Shown: positions 38,938 to 49,458, counted from the stretch's first letter. The stretch is 64,000 bases of DNA from Gemmatimonadales bacterium (GCA_025927545.1 JAICLE010000005.1:1-64000); one strand, 5' to 3'. Numbers and translations: made by a program. The notes: generated by a model from the sequence alone, not told the origin.

Positions 38938-41031
38938 GTGGCCAGACCAAATCCCACCCTCGATACCCCCGTGGCGGCCGCGGCGCTCGAGCGCGCGCTC
39001 CACGAGCGGTTCGGCCTCCGCGCCTTCCGGCCCGGGCAGCGGGAGGCCGCGCTGGCCGTGCTGCAGGGGCGCGACCTCGTGGCCGTCATGCCCACCGGCG
39101 CGGGAAAGTCCCTCTGTTTTCAGCTTCCCGCGCTGCTGCTCGACGGCACGACCGTCGTGGTATCGCCGCTGATCGCCCTGATGAAGGACCAGGTCGACGG
39201 GCTGCGCGCGCGCGGCATTGCGGCTGCTGCGCTCCACTCCGGCCTGGCGCCGCACGAGCGCGCCGCAGTTGAGGGCGAGCTCGCCGCAGGGCGGCTCGAT
39301 CTGCTGTACGTCGCCCCCGAGCGTCTGGGTAGCGCCGCCTTCCGGGACGCGCTCCGGCGCACCTCCCCCGCACGGCTCGTCGTCGATGAGGCACACTGCA
39401 TCAGCCAATGGGGCCACGATTTCCGGCCGGACTACCGGCGGCTCGCCGGCTTTCGCGCGGAGCTCGGCGTGCCGGCCGCGGCATTCACGGCGACCGCCAC
39501 ACCCGAGGTCCGCGCCGACATCGCGACGCAGCTCGAGCTGCGCGAGCCACTCGACCTCATCACCGGTTTCGAGCGCACCAATCTGACGCTCGCGGTCGAG
39601 ACCTGTCGCGGCCGCGACGACAAGGCCGCCGCGCTCGCGCGCCTCGTCACCGAGGTCGGGCCGCCCGGCATCGTCTACGCGGCCACGCGAAAGGCGGTGG
39701 AGCTGTGGGGGGACTACCTCACGGGGCTCGGGCTGCGCGCCGGACGGTATCACGCCGGACTGTCCGACGAGGAGCGGTCCCGGGCGCAAGAGGACTTCCT
39801 GGCGGGACGCCTCGACGTGATCGCCGCAACGAACGCCTTCGGAATGGGCGTGGACAAGCCGGACATCCGGTTCGTGGCCCACGCGGAGCTGCCTGGAAGC
39901 GTGGAGGCGTACTACCAGGAGGCGGGCCGCGCGGGGCGCGACGGGCAGCCCGCGCGATGCACGCTGCTGTTCTCGCCGGCCGACGTGCGCACGCAGGAGT
40001 TCTTTCTGGCCGGGGCGAATCCGTCGCCGGCGGTGCTGCGATCGGTCTGGCGCCTGCTGGGCGAAGGGACGAGCGACGAGGAGATCGTGAACCGGCTGGG
40101 GAACGACGGCGCTTCGTCCTCGATGAGCGCGGCGACGGCGGTGCGGCTGCTCCGGCGCACAGCGGAGGGCAGCGGGACACTTCCCGGCGCCGGCCCGATG
40201 CCGCTCCCGGACGAGGTTCGCGCACTCAAGGCGCAGCGCGACCGCCAGCGGCTCGACAGCATGGTGCGCTACGCCTTCTCGCGCGGGTGCCGGACCCGAT
40301 TCATCTATGATTACTTCGCTGGCGGCGCCCGCGGGGGCGCGGCCCCTCGCTGCGGAACGTGCGACGTCTGCCTCGGCTGGGGCCGGACCAGCGGCCGGCC
40401 GCTGGATGACGACGAGCTGCTGCGGGTGCGCATCGCCCTCTCGGGCGTGGGCCGGCTCTCGGGGCGGTTCGGCGTCGAGCGGATCGCGCAGGTGCTGACG
40501 GGTAGCCAGGTGCGTGACGTCCTCTCCCGCGGGCTCGATCGGGTGCCGACCTATGGCAAACTCGCCGGCGTCCCCCTCGACCAGGTCAAGGAGCTGCTCA
40601 ATGTGCTCGCCGACGCGGGGCTGATCGAACGTCAGGGCATCGAGGGTGGGCGGCCGGGCGCATTCGTGCTCGCGCTGACGGCGGAGGGCCGGCGGGTGGC
40701 CCTGGGCGAGGTCCGGCCGGAGCTGGCGCTGCCCTCGGCGCCGGCGCCTCGAACCCGGACGCCGCGCGCCGCGCGGCGAGGGACGGCCCCCGAGCCGCTC
40801 GCCGCGCCCCCGGCAGACGTCGACCCCGAGCTCCTCGCACGGCTCAAGAGCTGGCGCTCCGAGGAGGCGCGCCGGCAGGGAATGCCACCCTACGTCATCT
40901 TCCACGACCGCACCCTCGAGTCGCTGGCGGCCACCCAGCCGCAGGATCGTGAGGCGCTTCGCCGGGTGCGCGGCATCGGCCCGGCCAAACTGGAGGCGTA
41001 CGCCGAGGCGCTCCTCCGGCTGCTGGCCTGA
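38938..41031 (+). CDS. recQ: ATP-dependent DNA helicase RecQ
   Basis: [66 protein letters not shown] domains; GTG start at 38938. Confidence 0.93.
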   Translation: MARPNPTLDTPVAAAALERALHERFGLRAFRPGQREAALAVLQGRDLVAVMPTGAGKSLCFQLPALLLDGTTVVVSPLIALMKDQVDGLRARGIAAAALHSGLAPHERAAVEGELAAGRLDLLYVAPERLGSAAFRDALRRTSPARLVVDEAHCISQWGHDFRPDYRRLAGFRAELGVPAAAFTATATPEVRADIATQLELREPLDLITGFERTNLTLAVETCRGRDDKAAALARLVTEVGPPGIVYAATRKAVELWGDYLTGLGLRAGRYHAGLSDEERSRAQEDFLAGRLDVIAATNAFGMGVDKPDIRFVAHAELPGSVEAYYQEAGRAGRDGQPARCTLLFSPADVRTQEFFLAGANPSPAVLRSVWRLLGEGTSDEEIVNRLGNDGASSSMSAATAVRLLRRTAEGSGTLPGAGPMPLPDEVRALKAQRDRQRLDSMVRYAFSRGCRTRFIYDYFAGGARGGAAPRCGTCDVCLGWGRTSGRPLDDDELLRVRIALSGVGRLSGRFGVERIAQVLTGSQVRDVLSRGLDRVPTYGKLAGVPLDQVKELLNVLADAGLIERQGIEGGRPGAFVLALTAEGRRVALGEVRPELALPSAPAPRTRTPRAARRGTAPEPLAAPPADVDPELLARLKSWRSEEARRQGMPPYVIFHDRTLESLAATQPQDREALRRVRGIGPAKLEAYAEALLRLLA

Positions 41032-41047
41032 CAGCAGCTAAGAAGTC

Positions 41048-41071
41048 ACTTCCCACGTCGGCGGGAAGTGC
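41048..41071 (+). terminator. Hairpin after recQ, possible terminator
   Basis: CACTTCCC-acgtcggc-GGGAAGTG 8-bp perfect stem 17 nt after the recQ stop; no strong U-tract. Confidence 0.45.
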
Positions 41072-41152
41072 TTCGACGTCTTGAATTTACCAGCTTCACC
41101 GACGATCTTTGCGAGCTGGGCAGCAGGGACCGTCTCCGAGAGGTGCGCAGGA

Positions 41153-42430
41153 ATGATTCGGGTAACCGCGGTAGCTCCGGAGTCGATCGGCGAAGAGCTC
41201 GGGCTTCAGGTCGGCACCGAGCTGCTCTCGGTAAACGGGCGCGAGCTCGAGGATTTCCTCGACTGGGAGTTCCTCACCGCCGAGGAGCAGATGCTGCTCC
41301 ACATCCGCCAGCCGGACGGCGAGGAGATCGAGTACGACATCGAGCGGCCGCTGGGCGAGCCGCTGGGGGTCTCGCTCGAGCCCGCGCGCATCCGCCGCTG
41401 CGCCAACCGCTGCGACTTCTGCTTCGTGGACGGGCTCCCGGACGGGCTCCGTGACGTGCTCTACATCCGGGACGACGATTATCGGCTGTCGTTCCGCTAT
41501 GGCAACTTTGCGACGCTGACCAACCTGAAGCCCAAGGACACCGAGCGCATCATCGAGTACCGGCTCTCCCCCCTGTACGTGTCGGTCCACGCGACCGACC
41601 CGACCGTGCGGCGCTATCTGCTGCGCAATCCGACGGCACCCGAGATCCTCCCGCAACTCCGCATGTTCGCCGAGCACGGGATCCGCTTTCACACGCAGAT
41701 CGTGATGTCTCCGGGCGTCAATGACGGCGCGGTGCTCGAACAGACGCTGCGCGAGCTGTACGAGTTCGGGCCCGAGATCCTCGGCTGCTCGGTCGTACCG
41801 GTCGGCCTTACCGAGTACAGCAAGCACCAGCTCGTGCGCGAACCGACCAGCGACGAGTGCCGCGCGGCGATCGACCTCGTCAGCGCCCGTGCGGCCATCG
41901 CGCTTCGCGAGCGCGGCATCCACTGGGCGCTTGGCGCGGACGAGCTCTTTCTGCGAGCCGGCGTCGAGCTGCCGCCGCCCGCGATCTACGATGACTTCGA
42001 CCAGGTCGAGAACGGGGTGGGCAGCGTCCGGTGGCTGCAGCGCCAGATCGAGCGCGGGGCGGGGGACCTGCCCGTCACGCCGGGCCGCCGCGTCGGCGTC
42101 GTGACCGGCACGGCGATGGCGCCGCTGATGCCGATGGTGCTCGAGCCGCTCGCGCGCGCCACCGGCGGCGCCTACGAGCTGCTTCCGGTGATCAACACGC
42201 TCTTCGGCGCGTCGGTCACCACCGCGGGGCTGCTGCCGGGCATGGCGATGCAGCAGGCGCTCGTGGCGCGACACGATCTCGACCTCGCGCTGCTGCCGAG
42301 AGAATCCGTCAATGACGACGGCCTCTTCATGGACGGCATGCGCCTCGAGCTGCTGGCCGCCTCGGTTCCGATGGAGCTCCGGCTCTCCCGGGATTTCGTC
42401 GACGCGCTCGCGGAGCCCTCGGCCGCGTGA
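41153..42430 (+). CDS. DUF512 family protein: PDZ-like N-terminus plus radical-SAM-type cysteine motif
   Basis: MIRVTAVAPESIGEELGLQVGTELLSVNGREL; RRCANRCDFCFVDGLPDGLRDVLYIRDDDYRLSF; adjacent to der. Confidence 0.88.
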   Translation: MIRVTAVAPESIGEELGLQVGTELLSVNGRELEDFLDWEFLTAEEQMLLHIRQPDGEEIEYDIERPLGEPLGVSLEPARIRRCANRCDFCFVDGLPDGLRDVLYIRDDDYRLSFRYGNFATLTNLKPKDTERIIEYRLSPLYVSVHATDPTVRRYLLRNPTAPEILPQLRMFAEHGIRFHTQIVMSPGVNDGAVLEQTLRELYEFGPEILGCSVVPVGLTEYSKHQLVREPTSDECRAAIDLVSARAAIALRERGIHWALGADELFLRAGVELPPPAIYDDFDQVENGVGSVRWLQRQIERGAGDLPVTPGRRVGVVTGTAMAPLMPMVLEPLARATGGAYELLPVINTLFGASVTTAGLLPGMAMQQALVARHDLDLALLPRESVNDDGLFMDGMRLELLAASVPMELRLSRDFVDALAEPSAA

Positions 42431-43749
42431 GCAAGCCCACGGTCGCCATCGTGGGCCGGCCCAACGTCGGCAAGTCCACCCTCTTCAATCGCATTCTCGG
42501 CGGCCGGCCGGCCATCGTCTCGGAGCAGCCGGGCACCACCCGCGATCGGCATTTCGGCGACGCCGAATGGCAGGGACGCCATTTCTGGCTGGTGGATACC
42601 GGGGGGCTGATGCCGGAGTCCGAAGACTCCATGGACCGCGCCATCCGCCGCCAGGTGGAGTTCGCGCTGGCGGAGTCGGATCTGGTGCTCTTCGTCGTGG
42701 ATGGCCGTGAAGGGCTCAGCCCGGTGGACGAGGCGATCGCCGATCTCCTGCGCAAGACCCGGCGCCCGGTCGTGCTGGCCGTGAACAAGCTCGACGACCT
42801 GGAGCGCAGCACGGCGCAATACGACTTCTACCGGCTGGGCTTCGGCGACCCGGCCGGCGTAAGCGCCGCGATCGGGAAGGGAAGCGGCGACCTGCTGGAC
42901 GCGGTGGTCGAACGGCTGCCGGCGTTCGACCCGCTGGAAGCGGAGGACGCGATCCGGGTGGCGGTGGTGGGAAGGCCCAACGCGGGAAAGTCGTCCCTGG
43001 TCAACCGCCTGCTGGGCGAGGAGCGCCACGTCGTGGCGCCGGAGGCGGGGACGACACGCGACGCGGTGGATTCCCTCTTGCGCTATCGAGACAAAAACCT
43101 GAACTTCGTTGATACCGCAGGCTTACGTCGTCGGGCTAAAGTAGAGGATGACCTCGAGTTCTACTCGTCCCTCCGGACCGAGCGGGCCATCGAGCGGGCC
43201 GAGGTGTGTGTCCTGGTGGTGGACGCGGCGCTGGGCATGCACAACCAGGACCTGCGGATCGCCACCGAGGCCTGGGATCACGGGTGCGGGCTGACCGTGA
43301 TCGTGAACAAATGGGATCTGGTCGAAGGCAAGGACGCCAACACGGCGCGTCGCGGGCAGGATGAGTTGATCGCCAAGGCGCCGTTTCTCCAGTACGTTCC
43401 GTTCCTCTACGCCTCGGCGCTCACGGGTCAGCGGGTGCGGAAGCTCCTCGACCTCATCCTCGAGGTGGCGGAGGCCAGGGCGCAGCGGGTGCCGACCGCG
43501 GAGGTAAACCGGGTGCTGACGTCCCTGATCGAGCGCACGGCCCCGCCGCAGAAGCCGGGCGAAGAGGTCAAGCTGCTCTATGCCTCCCAGATCGACGTGG
43601 CTCCGCCGACGATCGCGATCGTGAGCAACCGGCCGCACGACGTGCCCGAGGCCTACCAGCGCTACCTGATCCACGGGTTTCGCGAGGCGTGGCCGTTCCC
43701 GGGCTCACCGCTCCGGCTCAAGTTCACCGCGCGCGGCGCCCGGCGTTGA
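42427..43749 (+). CDS. der: Ribosome biogenesis GTPase Der (EngA)
   Basis: Two tandem G domains (GRPNVGKST, GRPNAGKSS), KH-like C-terminus. Confidence 0.96.
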   Translation: MSKPTVAIVGRPNVGKSTLFNRILGGRPAIVSEQPGTTRDRHFGDAEWQGRHFWLVDTGGLMPESEDSMDRAIRRQVEFALAESDLVLFVVDGREGLSPVDEAIADLLRKTRRPVVLAVNKLDDLERSTAQYDFYRLGFGDPAGVSAAIGKGSGDLLDAVVERLPAFDPLEAEDAIRVAVVGRPNAGKSSLVNRLLGEERHVVAPEAGTTRDAVDSLLRYRDKNLNFVDTAGLRRRAKVEDDLEFYSSLRTERAIERAEVCVLVVDAALGMHNQDLRIATEAWDHGCGLTVIVNKWDLVEGKDANTARRGQDELIAKAPFLQYVPFLYASALTGQRVRKLLDLILEVAEARAQRVPTAEVNRVLTSLIERTAPPQKPGEEVKLLYASQIDVAPPTIAIVSNRPHDVPEAYQRYLIHGFREAWPFPGSPLRLKFTARGARR

Positions 43750-44366
43750 TGACGGCGCTCCCCTGGCTGCTCGCCTCCTATCTGCTCGGCGCCATCCCGA
43801 CGAGCTATCTGGCGGCCCGGGCGTTCCGCGGCATCGACCTGCGCGAGCACGGCAGCCGCAACCTCGGCGCCACCAACCTCTATCGCGTCCTCGGCTGGCG
43901 CTTCGCGCTCCCGGTGGGCCTGTTCGACGCGGCCAAGGGGCTGATCCCGGTGCTGGTGTTCGCCCCGCGCGTGTCCTCCTCGGAGCTGTTTGCCCTGGTG
44001 TGCGGGCTCATGGCCGTGCTGGGGCACGTCTTCTCCGTCTTCGTCAGGTTCCGGGGCGGGAAGGGTGTCGCCACCGCGGCGGGCGTCATGCTCGGGCTCA
44101 CGCCGGCGGCGCTGGGCCTGGCGCTCGCCGTCTGGATCGTGGTGGTGTACTGCACCGGGTATGTCTCGCTCGGGAGCATCGCGGGCGCGGCCATCTTTCC
44201 GGTCGCCGTGCTGCTGCTCGACCCGCCCTCGGCGCCGCTGGTGCTCTGGCTCGACATCGCCGTGGCGGCCGCGATCATCTGGCTGCACCGCGGCAACATC
44301 AAGCGTCTGCTCAACGGGACGGAGAATCGCTTCGGCCGCCGCGCGGCCCCCGCGCCCCGACCGTGA
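43749..44366 (+). CDS. plsY: Glycerol-3-phosphate acyltransferase PlsY
   Basis: YLLGAIPTSYLAARAFRGIDLREHGSRNLGATNLYRVLG; FRGGKGVATAAGVMLGL. Confidence 0.94.
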   Translation: MTALPWLLASYLLGAIPTSYLAARAFRGIDLREHGSRNLGATNLYRVLGWRFALPVGLFDAAKGLIPVLVFAPRVSSSELFALVCGLMAVLGHVFSVFVRFRGGKGVATAAGVMLGLTPAALGLALAVWIVVVYCTGYVSLGSIAGAAIFPVAVLLLDPPSAPLVLWLDIAVAAAIIWLHRGNIKRLLNGTENRFGRRAAPAPRP

Positions 44367-45361
44367 GCGCCGTCGCGGTCCTGGGCGCCGGGAGCTGGGG
44401 CACCACGCTCGCCAATCTGCTTGCCCGCAAGGGCGAGACCGTCCGCCTCTGGGCGCACGAGCCCGACGTCGTGGAAACGATCAACCGCGAGCACGAAAAC
44501 CCGGCGTTCCTTCCCGGTATTCCACTCGCCCGCGAGCTCCACGCCCTCGCGGATGCCCGGGAGGCGGTGGACGGGGCGGGGGTAATCGTGTCAGCGGCGC
44601 CGAGTCACGCGGTGCGCAGCGTCATCGGATTCGCGGCCGGGGCGGTGGCGCCGGGCACGCTGGTCGTGAGCGCCACCAAGGGCATCGAGACCGAGAGCCT
44701 CGCGCTCATGTCCACCGTCGTGGCCGAGTGTCTGCCGGAGGCCAGGTTCGCGGCGCTCTCGGGGCCGAGCTTCGCGCTGGAGGTATGCCAGGGCCAGCCG
44801 ACCGCGGTGGTGGCGGCGGGACGTGACGAGGCCACGGCGCGCGACGCGCAGCAGCTCTTCGCCACCTCCGCGTTCCGGGTGTACTCGGGCACCGACGTGA
44901 TCGGCGTGGAGCTGGCGGGCGCCCTCAAGAACGTGATCGCGATCGCGGCGGGGATCCTCGAGGGGCTCGGACTGGGCCACAATCCGCGCGCGGCGCTCAT
45001 CACCCGCGGTCTGGCCGAGATCAGCCGGCTCGGCAGCGCCATGGGCGCCGACCCGCTCACCTTTGCCGGGCTGGCCGGCATGGGCGATCTGGTGCTCACC
45101 GCCACCGGCCGCCTGAGCCGGAACCGTGCCCTCGGCGTGGCGCTGGCGGAGGGTACCACGCTGGAGCAGTACCGGGCGACCCACCGCAGCGTCGCCGAAG
45201 GCGCCAACACCTCGCGCGCCGGCGCGGCGCTCGGCGCGCGTCTGGGAGTGGAGCTCCCGATCATCGAGAAGGTCTACGAGGTCCTGTTCACCGGCAAGTC
45301 GGCGCGCGGCGCCGTGCCCGAGCTCATGGGGCGCGAACTCAAGTCGGAGCACTGGAGATGA
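44363..45361 (+). CDS. gpsA: Glycerol-3-phosphate dehydrogenase [NAD(P)+]
   Basis: AVLGAGSWGTTLANLLARKG; SATKGIETESL; AGALKNVIAIAAGILEGLGLGHN; GTG start at 44363. Confidence 0.95.
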   Translation: MSAVAVLGAGSWGTTLANLLARKGETVRLWAHEPDVVETINREHENPAFLPGIPLARELHALADAREAVDGAGVIVSAAPSHAVRSVIGFAAGAVAPGTLVVSATKGIETESLALMSTVVAECLPEARFAALSGPSFALEVCQGQPTAVVAAGRDEATARDAQQLFATSAFRVYSGTDVIGVELAGALKNVIAIAAGILEGLGLGHNPRAALITRGLAEISRLGSAMGADPLTFAGLAGMGDLVLTATGRLSRNRALGVALAEGTTLEQYRATHRSVAEGANTSRAGAALGARLGVELPIIEKVYEVLFTGKSARGAVPELMGRELKSEHWR

Positions 45362-45729
45362 CCACGACACGGCCGGTCCAGGAGTTCTACTCGATTGGCG
45401 AGGTCTGTGCGCTCACGGATCTCAAGCCCCATGTGCTGCGCTACTGGGAAAGCCAGTTCCGCTTCCTCAATCCGGCCAAGAACCGCTCGGGCAACCGGGT
45501 CTACAAGAGCCGGGAGGTGGAGCTGATCATGTTGGTCAAGCACCTGCTGTACACGGAGAAGTTCACCATCGACGGTGCGCGCCAGCGGATCGATCAGTAC
45601 CGGCGGACCGGCGAGCTTCGCGCCTCCGCCCGCACGGCGTACGCGGCCGAGCTGGCGACCGAGATGCGGGCGACGATCGAGGAGGTCCTGGCAATCCTGG
45701 AGGGGAGGGCTCACCTTTCGCCGCCATGA
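45358..45729 (+). CDS. MerR-family transcriptional regulator
   Basis: YSIGEVCALTDLKPHVLRYWESQFRFLNPAKNRSGNRVYKSREVELI. Confidence 0.9.
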   Translation: MTTTRPVQEFYSIGEVCALTDLKPHVLRYWESQFRFLNPAKNRSGNRVYKSREVELIMLVKHLLYTEKFTIDGARQRIDQYRRTGELRASARTAYAAELATEMRATIEEVLAILEGRAHLSPP

Positions 45730-46475
45730 ACATCCTGGTGACGAACGACGATGGCATCCTCGCGCCCGGCGTGGCCCTGCTGGCGGATGTCTGCCGCGAA
45801 GTGGCGACCGTGACCGTCGTAGCGCCGGACCGGGAGCAGAGCGGTACGTCGCACTCGCTCACGCTGCACCGGCCGCTTCGGCCGGCGCGGCGGCCCGATG
45901 GAGCATGGCAGGTGGACGGCACGCCGACGGACTGCGTGATGCTCGCGGTCCAGGCGCTGATCCCCGAGCGGCCCGACTTCGTCTTCTCCGGGGTCAACCA
46001 CGGCCCCAACATGGGCGAGGACGTGCTCTATTCGGGCACCGTGGCGGCGGCCATGGAGGCGGTGACGCTCGACGTGCCCGGCATCGCCATCTCGTTCTCG
46101 GGCAGCCAGCCGGAGATGCTCGGCACCTATCGGCACCTCCTAGTGGAGCTGGTGCGGCGGATCACCCGCGTGCCGCGCTTTCCGGAGCAGATGCTGCTCA
46201 ACATCAATCTTCCGGCGGTGCCCGCCTCCGAAGTGCTCGGCATCCGGGTCACGAAGCTCGGGAGCCGGTTCTTCTCCGAATCGCTGACCCGGATGACAGA
46301 CCCGTGGGGACGGGAGATCTTCTGGATCGGCGGCGGGACCATCACCTGGACCGGAACGGAGAACTCGGACCATCTCGCCGTGGCGGAGGGATATATCTCG
46401 GTCACGCCGCTCCACATGGACCTCACCAACTACTCGCTGCTCGAGACGGTCAAGGGATGGGCGCTGGAGGGGTAG
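45726..46475 (+). CDS. surE: 5'-nucleotidase SurE
   Basis: MNILVTNDDGILAPGVALL; APDREQSGTSHSLTLH; SGVNHGPNMGEDVLYSGTVAAAMEA. Confidence 0.95.
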   Translation: MNILVTNDDGILAPGVALLADVCREVATVTVVAPDREQSGTSHSLTLHRPLRPARRPDGAWQVDGTPTDCVMLAVQALIPERPDFVFSGVNHGPNMGEDVLYSGTVAAAMEAVTLDVPGIAISFSGSQPEMLGTYRHLLVELVRRITRVPRFPEQMLLNINLPAVPASEVLGIRVTKLGSRFFSESLTRMTDPWGREIFWIGGGTITWTGTENSDHLAVAEGYISVTPLHMDLTNYSLLETVKGWALEG

Positions 46476-47119
46476 GGGCGGGCGACAGCTACGGAGGCTA
46501 TCGGAGCCAACTAGTCGAGACCCTGCAGCAGAAGGGCATCCGCGACCTGGCCGTGCTCCGCGCCGTCGGCACCGTGCCCCGGCACCTGTTCGTCCCCGAG
46601 AGTGTGCGCCACCGCGCCTACGACGACGCGGCGCTCCCGATCGGGGGCGGCCAGACGATCTCGCAGCCATGGGTGCAGGCGCGCTATCTCGAGCTCTGCG
46701 CCCTGACCGGGCGGGAGCGGGTGCTCGAGGTCGGCGCGGGATCGGGCTACCAGACGGGGCTGCTCGCCCAGCTCGCGGACGCCGTCTTCGCGGTCGAGCG
46801 CATCCCGGCCCTGGCGCATCACGCGCGGGCGGCACTCGAAGCGGCCGGGATCCGGAATGTCACCGTGCTCGTGGGCGACGGCACGCTCGGCTGGCGTCCG
46901 TTCGCGCCCTACGACGCGATCCTCGTGGCCGCGGCCTCGCCGGAGGTGCCGCTGCCGCTGATCGAGCAGCTCGCGCCCGGGGGTCGCCTGGTCATCCCCA
47001 TCGGAAACCGGGACTCGCAGGTGCTGACGCTGGTCCAGCGGGTAGGTGACGAGGTGCAGACGCGCACCGTCGCCGATGTCCGCTTCGTCCCGTTGCTCGG
47101 CGAGTTCGGCTTTCGCTGA
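46457..47119 (+). CDS. pcm: Protein-L-isoaspartate O-methyltransferase
   Basis: VPRHLFVPESVRHRAYDDAALPIGGGQTISQPWVQA; VLEVGAGSGYQTGLLAQL. Confidence 0.92.
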   Translation: MGAGGVGAGDSYGGYRSQLVETLQQKGIRDLAVLRAVGTVPRHLFVPESVRHRAYDDAALPIGGGQTISQPWVQARYLELCALTGRERVLEVGAGSGYQTGLLAQLADAVFAVERIPALAHHARAALEAAGIRNVTVLVGDGTLGWRPFAPYDAILVAAASPEVPLPLIEQLAPGGRLVIPIGNRDSQVLTLVQRVGDEVQTRTVADVRFVPLLGEFGFR

Positions 47120-47146
47120 GCCGCCGCTTCACTTCGGAGCGCACGC

Positions 47147-47785
47147 ATGGAACTACTGAAGAAACTGGCCGATCTCTTTCTGCACCTGGACACCCACCTG
47201 AGCCAGGTGATCGCCCAGTACGGGGTGTGGACCTATCTCATCCTGTTTCTCATCATCTTCTGCGAGACCGGCCTGGTCGTGACGCCGTTCCTGCCGGGTG
47301 ATTCGCTCCTCTTCGCGGCCGGGGCCTTCGCCGCCCTCGGCGCGCTGGACGTGCGCCTGCTAGTGCCGCTCCTGATCGTGGCCGCCGTCCTGGGCGATAC
47401 GATCAATTATCGGGTGGGCGCCGCCATCGGCCCGCGGGCGTTCGAGGGGAAGCTTCGCTTCCTGCGGAAGGAACACCTGGACCGCACGCGCGCCTTCTAC
47501 GACCGCCACGGCGGCAAGACGATCATCCTGGCGCGGTTCGTCCCCATCGTGCGGACGTTCGCGCCGTTCGTCGCGGGCGTGGGCACGATGAGCTACGGGC
47601 GGTTCCTCACCTATAATCTCGTGGGTGCCGTGCTCTGGGTCGGGCTGCTGGTCCTTGCCGGCTACTTCTTCGGCAACGTTCCCGTGGTGCGCGAGAACTT
47701 CTCCCTTGTGGTGCTCGCCATCATCGCGATCTCGGTGATGCCGATCGCGTTAGAGGCGGTGCGGGGCAGGAGGCGGCCGGCGTGA
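47147..47785 (+). CDS. DedA-family membrane protein
   Basis: FCETGLVVTPFLPGDSLLFAAGA; GGKTIILARFVPIVRTFAPFVAGVGTMSYGRF. Confidence 0.92.
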   Translation: MELLKKLADLFLHLDTHLSQVIAQYGVWTYLILFLIIFCETGLVVTPFLPGDSLLFAAGAFAALGALDVRLLVPLLIVAAVLGDTINYRVGAAIGPRAFEGKLRFLRKEHLDRTRAFYDRHGGKTIILARFVPIVRTFAPFVAGVGTMSYGRFLTYNLVGAVLWVGLLVLAGYFFGNVPVVRENFSLVVLAIIAISVMPIALEAVRGRRRPA

Positions 47786-48057
47786 TCTGCCGGTTTCTCG
47801 TGACCGGCGTGGTCCAGGGCGTAGGCTACCGCTGGTATGCCGCCCGGCACGCGCGCGAGCTCGGGCTGTCGGGATTCGCGCAGAACATGGGGGACGGCCG
47901 CGTGGAGGTGGTGGCCGCCGGCGGGGACGCCGCGGCCATGAGCCGGCTCGAGGCGCTGCTCCGCGCCGGCCCGGCCCACGCGCGTGTGGACGCGGTCGAA
48001 CGACACGACAACGTGACGGACCCGCAGGTCCCGACGAGGAGCTTCGACATCCGATGA
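47782..48057 (+). CDS. acyP: Acylphosphatase
   Basis: FLVTGVVQGVGYRWYAARHARELGLSGFAQNMGDGRVEVVAAG. Confidence 0.93.
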   Translation: MICRFLVTGVVQGVGYRWYAARHARELGLSGFAQNMGDGRVEVVAAGGDAAAMSRLEALLRAGPAHARVDAVERHDNVTDPQVPTRSFDIR

Positions 48058-48590
48058 CTACCGTCACCCCCCTCTCCCGCCACGTGCTCGATACACTTCG
48101 CGCCGTGCCGAACTACCCGAAACCGGGGATCATCTACCAGGACATCACGCCGGTGCTCCGTGACGGTCGGCTGTTCCATACCGTGGTCCAGGCCATGGCG
48201 GAGCCGTTCCGCGAGCTCGATGTCACGCACGTGCTCGGGATCGAGGCGCGCGGCTTCATCCTCGGCGGCGCGGTGGCCGTGAATCTGGGCGCCGGGTTCG
48301 TCCCCGCGCGGAAGCCGGGGAAGCTCCCCTGGGAGCGGGTCACCGAGTCGTACGACCTGGAGTACGGCCAGGATGCCCTCGAGTGTCACCGGGACGGACT
48401 ACCGGCGCCGGCCCGGGTGTTGATCGTGGACGACGTGCTCGCCACCGGCGGCACGGCGAGGGCAGCGGGCTTGCTGGCCCGGGGATTGGGCGCGGAAGTG
48501 GTGGGGTGGAGCTTTCTCCTCGAGATCGCGGGTCTTGGTGGGCTGGAACAGCTCGCCGGAGGCATCGTCCACGTGGTGGCCAAACGCTGA
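48054..48590 (+). CDS. apt: Adenine phosphoribosyltransferase
   Basis: VPNYPKPGIIYQDITPVL; GIEARGFILGGAVA; VLIVDDVLATGGTARAA. Confidence 0.95.
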   Translation: MTTVTPLSRHVLDTLRAVPNYPKPGIIYQDITPVLRDGRLFHTVVQAMAEPFRELDVTHVLGIEARGFILGGAVAVNLGAGFVPARKPGKLPWERVTESYDLEYGQDALECHRDGLPAPARVLIVDDVLATGGTARAAGLLARGLGAEVVGWSFLLEIAGLGGLEQLAGGIVHVVAKR

Positions 48591-48653
48591 CCTCGGGGTT
48601 ACCATACCGCGCGGCGTACCGCCCGCGACCGCGTTATTTTCCGGCACGACCCG

Positions 48654-48727
48654 GCCCCCGTAGCTCAGATGGATAGAGCAGCAGTTTCCTAAACTGTTGG
48701 CCGCGTGTTCGAGTCACGCCGGGGGCA
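48654..48727 (+). tRNA. tRNA-Arg (anticodon CCT)
   Basis: GCCCCCG/CGGGGGC acceptor, GCTC..GAGC D-arm, anticodon arm GCAGT-TTCCTAA-ACTGT, T-arm GCGTG-TTCGAGT-CACGC. Confidence 0.96.
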
Positions 48728-48774
48728 CTGCGGGAGAGCAGTGAACCACGACACCACCTTTCAGTCGGATCGAC

Positions 48775-49440
48775 ATGGCAACGATAGTGCAACCCACGAC
48801 GCGGGAACGGACCAGCGTGGAGACGACGGCGGCAGCCCCATGGTATCGCGCCCGGAGCCGGCAACTGATCACCGGGGTCGTCGCGCTCGTGGTGGCGGGC
48901 CTCATCGCGTGGCTGCTCGTGAGCAGCGGCCGCCGGAAGGAGGAATTCGCCGCGCGGAGCCTCAACCAGGCCCGGGCGGCCGCGGAGGCGGGCAATCTGC
49001 CGTTGGCTTCGAGCGAGCTGCAGAAGCTGATCCAGAGCTACAAGGGGACCGACGCCGCCAAGGAAGCGGTCATCACCCTCAACCAGGTGCGCATGGTCAA
49101 CGGCCAGAGCGAACTGGCGGCTGTCGGCCTGCGGGAGTTCCTGGCCACCAACCCACCACCCGAGTACGCCGCGCCTGCCTACGGCCTGCTCGGCTCGGCG
49201 CTCGAGAACGCGAAGAAATGGTCGGACGCGGGAGATGCGTTCGCGAGCGGCGCCAAGGCCGCCGAGCTCGAGTATCTGAAGGCGCGCTATCTGGTGGAGG
49301 CGGGTCGGGCGTACCGGGAGGCCGGCAAGACCCAGGCGGCGGAGACGTCCTACCGTGAGGTGATCCAGAAGTACCCGAAGAGCTCCAGCATGACCGAGGC
49401 CCAGGTGCGGTTGGCGGAGCTGACGGACGGGAAGATGTAG
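48775..49440 (+). CDS. Membrane-anchored tetratricopeptide protein (YfgM-like topology)
   Basis: Single TM (LITGVVALVVAGLIAWLLVSS) followed by TPR-like repeats. Confidence 0.7.
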   Translation: MATIVQPTTRERTSVETTAAAPWYRARSRQLITGVVALVVAGLIAWLLVSSGRRKEEFAARSLNQARAAAEAGNLPLASSELQKLIQSYKGTDAAKEAVITLNQVRMVNGQSELAAVGLREFLATNPPPEYAAPAYGLLGSALENAKKWSDAGDAFASGAKAAELEYLKARYLVEAGRAYREAGKTQAAETSYREVIQKYPKSSSMTEAQVRLAELTDGKM

Positions 49441-49458
49441 TTCTCAAGGAGAGTTCCC

